From: an uncultured Fluviicola sp.
Lineage (GTDB): Bacteria > Bacteroidota > Bacteroidia > Flavobacteriales_D > Crocinitomicaceae
Length of the DNA: 64,000 bases
Assembly: GCF_902168135.1 (NCBI RefSeq)
Contig: NZ_CABHOL010000015.1
Location: 310,001 to 374,000 of the forward strand
Direction of reading: 5' to 3'
The position numbers were made by a program, and so were the translations under genes. Shown one piece after another: positions 57,541 to 64,000 of the stretch. Numbering within the stretch: the first letter of the stretch is position 1; each line of letters starts with the position of its first letter. Below the pieces are notes generated by a model that made no database searches, was not told the origin of the DNA, and was given only the letters and a program-made list of their open reading frames with translations.

Positions 57541-59168
57541 CTTTCAATCTCTTTTAGATTCTCCATTTTCTTGGTTGCCAGGAATCCGTTGATATCATCG
57601 AAATGGGTTTTTACCTGCTTGTTCCCGAATTCATAAACCTTGGTAACCAAACCGTCCAGGAAATCACGGTCGTGGGAAACCAAAATAAGGGTTCCGTCGA
57701 AAGCATTCAGGGCATCTTTGATGATATCCTTCGTTTTCATATCAAGGTGGTTCGTAGGCTCATCGAGAATCAGCAAATTGACTGGCTCAAGGAGTAATTT
57801 GATCAGTGCCAAACGTGTTTTTTCTCCTCCTGAGAGTACTTTAACCTTTTTGGTGGAAGAATCCCCGCCAAACATGAAAGCACCCAGGAGATCTTTTATT
57901 TTCGTGCGGATATCGCCTTCAGCAATGCGGTCGATTGTTTCAAAGATGGTTAATTCTTCGTCCAGCAAAGAAGCCTGGTTCTGCGCAAAATACCCGATTT
58001 GGACATTGTGGCCCAATTCCAGGTTACCTTCATACCCGATTTCTTTCATGATGGCCTTCACCAGCGTTGATTTTCCTTCCCCGTTCCTTCCTACAAAAGC
58101 CACTTTTTCTCCACGTTCGATCGTTACATTCACATCCCGGAATACAACATGATCGTCGTAATTCTTTTGAAGGTCTGTAATCACAACCGGGTAGGATCCG
58201 GAACGCGGGGCAGGAGGGAACTTCAAACGAAGCGCAGAATTGTCTACTTCATCCACTTCAATAATATCCAGTTTTTCCAGCATTTTTACCCGCGATTGTA
58301 CCTGTAGTGTTTTGGAATAAGTTCCTTTGAAACGCTCAATGAATTCGGTTGTTTCGGCAATGAACTTTTGCTGTTCTTCGTATTGTTTTTGCTGTTGAGC
58401 TCTCCTTTCTTTGCGTAATTCCAGGTAATGGGAATACTTCGCTTTGTAATCGTAGATACGGCCCATGGTTACTTCAATGGTGCGGTTGGTAATTGCATCA
58501 ACGAAAGCGCGGTCGTGGGAAATTACTACTACTGCTTTTGCACTGTTTACAAGAAAGTCTTCGAGCCATTGAATGGATTCGATATCCATGTGGTTAGTAG
58601 GCTCATCCAATAAAATCAAATCCGGTTTTTGAAGCAGGATTTTAGCCAATTCGATACGCATACGCCATCCACCGCTGAATTCAGAAGTAGGCCGGGTAAA
58701 ATCTTCGCGTTCGAACCCCATTCCTTTGAGCACTTTTTCTACTTCACCGTCATAATTGATCTCTTCGATGGAGTAAAACTTCTCGCTCAGCTCGGAAACG
58801 CGTTCGATCAGCTTCATATAATCATCCGAATCATAATCCGTTCGGACTGTTAATTCCTGGTTCAATGCTTCAATCTCATCGCGCATGGCGAAAATACCTG
58901 CAAATGCTTTACTGGTTTCTTCAAAAACGGTACAATTGTCTTCTGTAAGCAAGTGCTGAGGCAAGTAAGCAATTACGGCATCTTTGGGAGCTGAAACACC
59001 GCCTTTGGTCGCTTTGTTTACTCCGGCAAGGATTTTCAATAAGGTCGATTTCCCGGCACCGTTCTTTCCCATCAATGCAATTTTATCCGTGTCATTGATG
59101 ACAAAGGAAACATCACTGAACAAAACTTTCCCGCTGAATTCTACCGTTACACTGTCTACTGAGATCAT
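57531..59168 (-). CDS. ABC-F family ATPase (ribosome-associated)
   Basis: A 545-residue protein with two ABC domains and no membrane part. I use the ATG at 59168 (MISVDSVTVEFSGKVLFSD), next to an exact promoter box; a longer frame to 59246 is unlikely. Domain 1 has GKNGAGKST, EFSGGWRMRIELA and LILLDEPTNHMD. The linker (about 240-310) is rich in charged helix (RRAQQKQYEEQQKF). Domain 2 has GRNGEGKST, VLSGGEKTRLALIK and LLILDEPTNHLD. ABC-F proteins act on ribosomes stalled or blocked by antibiotics. The subgroup (Uup/YbiT/EttA) is not settled. Confidence 0.92.
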   Translation of the reverse strand: MISVDSVTVEFSGKVLFSDVSFVINDTDKIALMGKNGAGKSTLLKILAGVNKATKGGVSAPKDAVIAYLPQHLLTEDNCTVFEETSKAFAGIFAMRDEIEALNQELTVRTDYDSDDYMKLIERVSELSEKFYSIEEINYDGEVEKVLKGMGFEREDFTRPTSEFSGGWRMRIELAKILLQKPDLILLDEPTNHMDIESIQWLEDFLVNSAKAVVVISHDRAFVDAITNRTIEVTMGRIYDYKAKYSHYLELRKERRAQQQKQYEEQQKFIAETTEFIERFKGTYSKTLQVQSRVKMLEKLDIIEVDEVDNSALRLKFPPAPRSGSYPVVITDLQKNYDDHVVFRDVNVTIERGEKVAFVGRNGEGKSTLVKAIMKEIGYEGNLELGHNVQIGYFAQNQASLLDEELTIFETIDRIAEGDIRTKIKDLLGAFMFGGDSSTKKVKVLSGGEKTRLALIKLLLEPVNLLILDEPTNHLDMKTKDIIKDALNAFDGTLILVSHDRDFLDGLVTKVYEFGNKQVKTHFDDINGFLATKKMENLKEIERKN

Positions 59169-59189
59169 AATTTCCCGATTTTGGAGGTG

Positions 59190-59197
59190 CAAAGGTA
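59190..59197 (-). promoter_or_regulatory. -7 box (TACCTTTG, minus strand) for the ABC-F gene
   Basis: An exact consensus, 21 bp before the ATG at 59168. Confidence 0.6.
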
Positions 59198-59234
59198 CTG
59201 ACAACTTTGGAATTGGCAGGATTGAACACATAAA

Positions 59235-59266
59235 AAGTAGGGGCAAAAAACTTTTTGCCCCTACTT
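59235..59266 (-). terminator. Terminator and REP-like palindrome, copy 2
   Basis: The arms AAGTAGGGGCAAAAA and TTTTTGCCCCTACTT are exact 15-bp complements with a two-base loop. On the minus strand a TTTTTA tail follows, so it ends the small membrane gene at 59287. It shares plan and most bases with the palindrome at 26990-27019. Confidence 0.85.
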
Positions 59267-59286
59267 CCTGTTAGTGTAGTAAGTTT

Positions 59287-59568
59287 TTATACGATAAGAA
59301 TAACCGTGATGTCCACTAAAAGAGTGACAATGAATGCATTCAGAATCCATCTCATTGGAGCTACTGCTAGAAGCAAACTAAGGGTTGTCATGGTCGGAAT
59401 AACTACTGCGATCAAAGACCACATATGGAGTGCGGCTCCGTAACTCATCGCGACACCGCCTAAACATCCTATAATTAATAATGTGATCGCAATTACTCCG
59501 AATCGGTATTGAGTTGCCAGATTTTCAAGTTTTATCCAGGTGCTTTGTTTTATTTCCTTCGTTTCCAT
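59287..59568 (-). CDS. Small hydrophobic membrane protein
   Basis: 93 residues beginning METKEIKQSTWIKLENLATQ, with three predicted helices (FGVIAITLLIIGCLGGVAM, then LHMWSLIAVVIPTMTTLSLL and WILNAFIVTLLVDITVILIV). No family is recognised. It lies between a terminator and the divergent beta-barrel gene and is probably expressed alone. Confidence 0.7.
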   Translation of the reverse strand: METKEIKQSTWIKLENLATQYRFGVIAITLLIIGCLGGVAMSYGAALHMWSLIAVVIPTMTTLSLLLAVAPMRWILNAFIVTLLVDITVILIV

Positions 59569-59708
59569 AATCTTCTGATTGTATAGGACAAAGGTCCGTA
59601 TGAGGAAAAAAAATTAAAATGAGCCAAATCACAAAAAAAGTTGATTTATCTCAACTTTTTGGTCTACTTGTTTATATTTGATTTAACAAATAAGAGTAAA
59701 AATTGGTT

Positions 59709-60341
59709 ATGAAGAAGGTAAAATTGATGCTGGTGTTGGCAACAGTTGTGTTGTTGGCAGGCAATTCCCAGGCTCAAGGGTTTGGAGGAAGTGGTAGTAA
59801 GTATTTGCAGTTAGGATTAGGTTATAATCAGCATTATTCTTTGTATTCGGATTATGACCGTGCCTATAACACTTCTTACGGAGCATTTAATCTGCAAATG
59901 GAGTTTGGGATTCACAAGTACATTGGACTGGGATTTGTTGTAGGAGCTGAAGTTTCTGCAAGGACTGCCGGTTATTATTACGGAGGTGTTTACGCACCGG
60001 GGTATATCAAACCTTCCAATTCTCCTTATTGGAGTGTGGGTGTTCCGATCGGGTTTATTGCTAATTTCCACTTCTTGCAATTGATTGCAGATAAAGCAGG
60101 AAAAGGATTTGCAAATTCACTGGATGTTTACGGAGGGTTGAATATCGGCAGCGGGCCGGTTTTCAGAAATGTTCGTGATAAATACGATAATGATCCTTAC
60201 TATGATTCTCATGTAGGAGCTTTGTTCTTTTTCGGACCGCATGTGGGTATTCGTTATTTCCCAAGCGAAAAAGTGGGTATTTATGCAGAAGCCGGTTACG
60301 GAAAGTCTTTAATTACCGGAGGTGTCGTTTTTAAAATGTAA
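59709..60341 (+). CDS. Outer-membrane beta-barrel protein
   Basis: About 210 residues from the ATG at 59709 (MKKVKLMLVLATVVLLAGNS signal peptide ending QAQ). An aromatic-rich repeated pattern follows (YLQLGLGYNQHYSLYSDYD, FNLQMEFGIHKYIGLGFVVG, GIRYFPSEKVGIYAEAGYG), the alternating strands of an eight-stranded barrel of the OmpW/porin-like family. It ends with a beta strand, ITGGVVFKM, consistent with C-terminal insertion into the outer membrane. The ligand is unknown. A terminator follows. Confidence 0.85.
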   Translation: MKKVKLMLVLATVVLLAGNSQAQGFGGSGSKYLQLGLGYNQHYSLYSDYDRAYNTSYGAFNLQMEFGIHKYIGLGFVVGAEVSARTAGYYYGGVYAPGYIKPSNSPYWSVGVPIGFIANFHFLQLIADKAGKGFANSLDVYGGLNIGSGPVFRNVRDKYDNDPYYDSHVGALFFFGPHVGIRYFPSEKVGIYAEAGYGKSLITGGVVFKM

Positions 60342-60356
60342 TTTTTTATAAAGCAT

Positions 60357-60399
60357 AAAAAATGGGTGTCCAGGTTTAGCTGAGACACCCATTTTTTTT
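60357..60399. terminator. Bidirectional terminator
   Basis: AAAAAATGGGTGTC (60357-60370) pairs with GACACCCATTTTTT (60384-60397), followed by further T. It separates the convergent beta-barrel and FG-GAP genes. Confidence 0.9.
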
Positions 60400-60415
60400 G
60401 GATTCAATTGTTTTA

Positions 60416-62434
60416 TTACATCTTGATGAATGATTCGGAGTACTTTTCTCCGTTCTTCGTGTGAATGACTAAGAAATAACGCCCACTGGTCAAGCCTGTA
60501 AGAGAAATTTTCGCGTCTTTCATTTCGGTGTTCATTACACGACCGCCCAATTGAGAGTAGATCTCGATACTGCTTGCATCCAACAGATCAAAGTTCTCCA
60601 CAGTTAAGTAGTCTGTTGTCGGGTTCGGATAAAGTGCAATTTTCTTTCCGTCAACTTCCAGTAAGCTTAAAGGATGAGACCCTTCTACTACAGTGATCGG
60701 TTCATTGATTGTTGGATTGTTGATCTGATCAATATGTCCGGAAGGCCATTTGATGAACATGGAATCGATAACGGTTGCAGTTCCCAAACCAAAATGTGCG
60801 TTCAGAGTGTTCATGTATCTGAAACCGTCACCGCTGCGGATATCACGGATCTGTTTTCCCCATGAACCGTAAATTTCCACACGCGCACCAATTCCATTGG
60901 AATTACTTTCAATTCCCTGAAGGTTAATAGTAATCCAGTTATTGCTGTTTTTATCACTCATATAAACCGTGTTCCCGTTTCTGATATCCAGGAATCCGTC
61001 GTTGTTCAAATCTCCTACGGCACCGTTCGTAAAGGGATAAACCATCGGGAAGAAAGTCATATCACCGTTTCCGAACATGATTTTATTCCCTCCGCCTAAT
61101 ACATCCGTGAAGCCGTCATTATCGAAATCAAAAGATACATGCTCGATATTCAAACTGGGATTGGTGTCCCAACCTGATCCGGCAGTCACGTCTGAGAATG
61201 TTCCGTTGCCGTTATTTTTCATTAGTTTATGAGGACCATCATCTGTGGAGCTGGCCCCAATTAAAGCATCCATCCATCCGTCGTTGTTGAAATCATTCCA
61301 TGCTGAAGACCAGGTCTGGATAGGATCTGCCATATTGGAAGAGATGGAAACGTCGGTGAATACACCTGCTCCGTCATTTCTGTGCAACTCATTGATTTTT
61401 GCTGTAGAAGCACCACCACGGCATTTTGCGATGAAAAGGTCCTGGTCTCCGTCGTTATCGTAATCCATCCAGATCGAACCGTAATTCCCTCCTTCCGGGT
61501 GGTCACCTAATCCTCCCTGATGATAAGTAAGGTTCCCGCTTCCGTCGTTGATGTAGTAAACATTCGGATCGACGTCGTGGCAGGAAAAAGCATCCAGGTT
61601 TCCATCGTTATTGATGTCTACGAAGTTTGTACGCTGACAGAATACATATTCGGTACCGGAAATTTCAGTATATCCTGTTCCTGTTGCATTTGCTTTCATA
61701 AATGTTACACCTGAACCACCTCCGTAAAGCATGTCGTTGAAACCGTTCTTATCGATATCACCGATTGCCATGCTCCAGGATGGCTGGAACATCGTTGTAG
61801 AAGTCGGGATGTTATTCGTTACATAAGCTCCGCTGATTTGCTGATACAGGATTTGTACGCTGGAAGCAGAAACAGTAACGATATCATCCAGGTGGTCTCC
61901 GTTCATGTCCGTTGTTGCAAGTCCGTAATTCCCGCTGATAGCAGGGAAAGTATTTGCCGTAAAAGTAATTGGAGGCGTTGGTGGAACAACAATCGGGCTT
62001 TCTGTTAATTCAAAGCTGAATCCGCTTGCTGACCATCGGTTGTCAAAAGCAATGGTGTATGTTGTTCCGGCTGTAACATTGAAAGAAGCCAGTGATGTTA
62101 AACCGCTTCCTCCGTCATCATCCCCGGAAACACAAACAAGTGATCCGCAAGTTCCCGAGTAAACGTGGAATCGTGTATCGGCTCCCGCTGAAGCTGCTAA
62201 ATCAGTTGTAATGGTAACCGTATAGTTTGCACTTGGCGTGTAAGTGTACCATTCGCCGGCCGTTACGTTCGTTAACCCGTTTAATGCGCAGGCAAGTGTC
62301 GGAGCTTCGGTTCCGTCAACAGCAGTGACGACATAAGTTCCCGCCGTGACCGGCAGGGCAGTAGCACAGGTATTTTGTGCATGGGAAAGCAAGGGCATTC
62401 CCATCAAAAGAAAAAGAGTAAAATTAATTTTCAT
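60416..62434 (-). CDS. FG-GAP/ASPIC-UnbV domain protein with T9SS sorting signal
   Basis: A 672-residue exported protein. The signal peptide ends near residue 19 (LLSHAQ). A PPC-like domain (about 20-145: GEWYTYTPSANYTVTITTDL) is followed by FG-GAP/VCBS propeller repeats with calcium-type DxDxDG loops (DYDNDGDQDLFIAK, DFNNDGWMDALIG, DFDNDGFTDVLGG). An ASPIC/UnbV domain (about 510-590: NGIGARVEIYGSWGKQIRDI, then FIKWPSGHIDQI) follows, and the C-terminus (IALYPNPTTDYLTVENFDL, ending SESFIKM) is a type-A sorting domain. It is a likely surface or secreted carbohydrate- or calcium-binding protein. Confidence 0.9.
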   Translation of the reverse strand: MKINFTLFLLMGMPLLSHAQNTCATALPVTAGTYVVTAVDGTEAPTLACALNGLTNVTAGEWYTYTPSANYTVTITTDLAASAGADTRFHVYSGTCGSLVCVSGDDDGGSGLTSLASFNVTAGTTYTIAFDNRWSASGFSFELTESPIVVPPTPPITFTANTFPAISGNYGLATTDMNGDHLDDIVTVSASSVQILYQQISGAYVTNNIPTSTTMFQPSWSMAIGDIDKNGFNDMLYGGGSGVTFMKANATGTGYTEISGTEYVFCQRTNFVDINNDGNLDAFSCHDVDPNVYYINDGSGNLTYHQGGLGDHPEGGNYGSIWMDYDNDGDQDLFIAKCRGGASTAKINELHRNDGAGVFTDVSISSNMADPIQTWSSAWNDFNNDGWMDALIGASSTDDGPHKLMKNNGNGTFSDVTAGSGWDTNPSLNIEHVSFDFDNDGFTDVLGGGNKIMFGNGDMTFFPMVYPFTNGAVGDLNNDGFLDIRNGNTVYMSDKNSNNWITINLQGIESNSNGIGARVEIYGSWGKQIRDIRSGDGFRYMNTLNAHFGLGTATVIDSMFIKWPSGHIDQINNPTINEPITVVEGSHPLSLLEVDGKKIALYPNPTTDYLTVENFDLLDASSIEIYSQLGGRVMNTEMKDAKISLTGLTSGRYFLVIHTKNGEKYSESFIKM

Positions 62435-62464
62435 AATTCTCGGTTTTAAGTTATCAATAGTGTA

Positions 62465-63589
62465 TCAGTTACAGGTTTGTTTCCAGGCAATCCATTCTTC
62501 CAGGAGCTGCAGGCCTTCTTCGTGAACGATGGTCCGGCCGAGTAACGGCATACGCTCACTTGGTTCAACGGATCCAAGTCGGTAATGCATCATGGAGCGG
62601 TTTTTATCATTTGGTTTAATGATGTAAACATAGGCAGCATCAATAACTTCTTCCGGTTCTACACATAAGCCTAAGTTAATGGGATCTGATGTTTCTGAAA
62701 ATGCTAAACGCATTGGTCGGTAGGAACAATGTTTGTTTTCGGCATGGCAATGCGCACAATTGATGTCTACATAGGAGCGGAACCGTTGATCTACCGACTT
62801 TGTCTGATCCATGTAATTCACAGTAGAAACAATGTTTCCGGGAAGATTATTCTGCAGATATCCGACAGCAACCAACTTTTGAAGCTGGTTTTGGGTACCA
62901 TCCTCATAAGTGTAATCAATATTCAGGTTCTGAGGTTTGATCCCGATCGGAATAGGTTCGTCATTTAATTTATGACAAGTGTGACATTCCGTTTGGTTTG
63001 GAATCCGGTAAGCGGTGCTTTTTGGAACACCATTTTCAAGCCAGCTGACGTTGGTATAGCTTCCGTTCATGTCCAGATAAGCTTCTGTTTGCTCGGTATT
63101 CCAAACATAATTGGCGAAAACCCAGCCGGATGATTTACGGATCATTATACGAGTTTCGATGATCCGGGTGTTTCCTGCCGGCTGCACATTGTCATAATAG
63201 AAGGTTTTGATCAATGCCGCTCCAACCGGAAGCTCAAGTACATTATGATCACCGTTGTAAGTTGCCTGCGTTCCGTTTGGCATCCAAATGAAGCGTTTCT
63301 TATGGGCATAATCCGTGAAAAGACCGGATGCCGGTTGGTACGGAATCACTTTTTCAGCGGGTACCTGGTTTTTCATTTCACCTTCGAAAAAGCGGTAATC
63401 AGACAATTTGGTGTAGGGAACAGTGGTGAGATCCACAGAAACTCCCGTTTCTTCTTCCACCGGCGGATCAATAGGTTCCACTGTGGGTTTCTTTTTACAG
63501 GCAGGGACTGAAAAAAGCACCAAAGCCAGCGTGGCAATGGCACAAGCAGAGATTAACAGTCGGTTCCAATCAGTTCTTTTTCGGTTCAT
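62465..63589 (-). CDS. Diheme c-type cytochrome-like lipoprotein (SO2930/HNE_0200 family)
   Basis: A 374-residue lipoprotein (lipobox FSVPAC) with two CXXCH haem motifs, C202HTCH206 and C278AHCH282, in the order seen in the SO2930/HNE_0200 family. The first sits in NQTECHTCHKLNDEPIPIG. Upstream is FIWMPNGTQATYNGDHNVLE, the family beta domain. It should bind two haems on the outer face of a membrane and pass electrons, but its partner is not in the window. It lies 30 bp upstream of the FG-GAP gene on the same strand, a likely operon. Confidence 0.85.
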   Translation of the reverse strand: MNRKRTDWNRLLISACAIATLALVLFSVPACKKKPTVEPIDPPVEEETGVSVDLTTVPYTKLSDYRFFEGEMKNQVPAEKVIPYQPASGLFTDYAHKKRFIWMPNGTQATYNGDHNVLELPVGAALIKTFYYDNVQPAGNTRIIETRIMIRKSSGWVFANYVWNTEQTEAYLDMNGSYTNVSWLENGVPKSTAYRIPNQTECHTCHKLNDEPIPIGIKPQNLNIDYTYEDGTQNQLQKLVAVGYLQNNLPGNIVSTVNYMDQTKSVDQRFRSYVDINCAHCHAENKHCSYRPMRLAFSETSDPINLGLCVEPEEVIDAAYVYIIKPNDKNRSMMHYRLGSVEPSERMPLLGRTIVHEEGLQLLEEWIAWKQTCN

Positions 63590-63911
63590 ATAGCGTATTG
63601 TAGCTTTACCTTTCGGTAAGTCAGGGATAAGGTAGTATTTATTTTGAATAAATGTTCTTTCCCTGAAATAATTGTTTTGTAGGTATATAGATACAACTTT
63701 GATAAAAATAGTTGCTTTGAAAGGCGGCTTTGTGAGAATTTTGTTGATTTATCAATGTGAGAATAAATTCTTAACAAATTATTCCAGGTGTTGGAATTTA
63801 ATCCTCTAACCACTTTCGGAAGTACACACCCATTTTAAGGGCGCTTACCAGAAATAAAAATCCCTGATCTACCTTAGCAAATCAGGGACTTCAATGTATT
63901 TCATTTAAGGA
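63590..63911. other. 322-bp spacer with a terminator and no gene
   Basis: It contains the terminator at 63855-63888 for the next minus-strand gene and the upstream region of the diheme gene. A 75-codon minus-strand frame at 63586-63813 has unlikely composition and overlaps the diheme start. Nothing else is visible. Confidence 0.55.
63855..63888 (-). terminator. Terminator of the gene at the right edge
   Basis: On the minus strand TCCCTGAT and ATCAGGGA form an 8-bp stem with a 12-base loop, followed by TTTTTATTT, 24 bp after the stop at 63912. Confidence 0.88.
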
Positions 63912-64000
63912 TTATCCTACCAGGTCCACGTTCAGAATATCATCTGTTTTGGTCACTTTCAATAATCCGTGTTTTGTCAATCCTTTGATACTTGTATCCC
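63912..64000 (-). CDS. C-terminal fragment of an unidentified protein (window edge)
   Basis: The last 29 codons are visible, ending LTKHGLLKVTKTDDILNVDL and then VG before the stop. The frame is open to the right edge. The fragment is too short to name. A strong terminator follows, which supports a real gene end. Confidence 0.6.
   Translation of the reverse strand, partial: DTSIKGLTKHGLLKVTKTDDILNVDLVG

Overview
The window is about 64 kb of a moderate-to-low GC chromosome from a Bacteroidota bacterium, most likely a Flavobacteriales member near Fluviicola/Crocinitomicaceae; that rank is an inference. The evidence is a PorZ-like protein of the type IX secretion system (T9SS), three large exported proteins with T9SS type-A C-terminal sorting domains, many TAnnTTTG-type -7 promoter boxes, and weak Shine-Dalgarno sites. 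The content is mainly chromosomal core and envelope functions. I see no prophage, transposase, integrase or CRISPR array.

Layout: 0-2.5 kb, a truncated acyltransferase-3 gene and a UvrD-like helicase (minus strand). 2.9-10.6 kb (plus): cysS, rnpA, S41 protease, O-antigen-ligase-like protein, mgtE, fasciclin protein. 10.7-20.3 kb: T9SS cargo protein, DEAD-box helicase, histidine kinase and response regulator, OmpA-domain protein, aldehyde dehydrogenase. 20.4-27 kb (minus): two related DUF4836-like proteins, a lipoprotein, an LD-carboxypeptidase, and an overlapping ECF sigma/anti-sigma pair. 27.1-37.3 kb (plus): ileS, a Gcr-like membrane protein, a large T9SS adhesin-like protein, a Ppx/GppA phosphatase and two small genes. 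37.4-40.8 kb: a SpoIIE-type phosphatase and a frameshifted lipoprotein. 40.9-41.3 kb: tRNA-Ala(GGC) preceded by three tandem structured repeats that each begin with a copy of the tRNA 5' end. 41.4-47.2 kb (minus): patatin, an arsenic operon (arsR, DUF6428-like, wHTH-ArsC fusion, ACR3), SulP transporter. 47.8-54 kb (minus): a tripartite RND efflux operon and a small acidic exported protein. 54.2-64 kb: tRNA-Arg(TCG), porZ-recO, ABC-F ATPase, a beta-barrel protein, an FG-GAP/ASPIC T9SS cargo protein, a diheme cytochrome lipoprotein and a truncated final gene.

The functional clusters are the arsenic operon, the RND efflux operon (adaptor, pump and outer-membrane channel 1-8 bp apart), the kinase/regulator pair, and the T9SS theme, with PorZ as machinery and three cargo proteins.

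The unusual material lies mostly between genes. The best candidate for something undescribed is the tRNA-Ala-linked array at 40970-41304, whose copies differ almost only where the predicted RNA fold is preserved. A smaller 5'-end duplication sits beside tRNA-Arg. Several dispersed palindromic repeat families are present, and one copy is carried in frame inside the ileS coding region. All structural RNA claims here are hand-folded and need covariance analysis.
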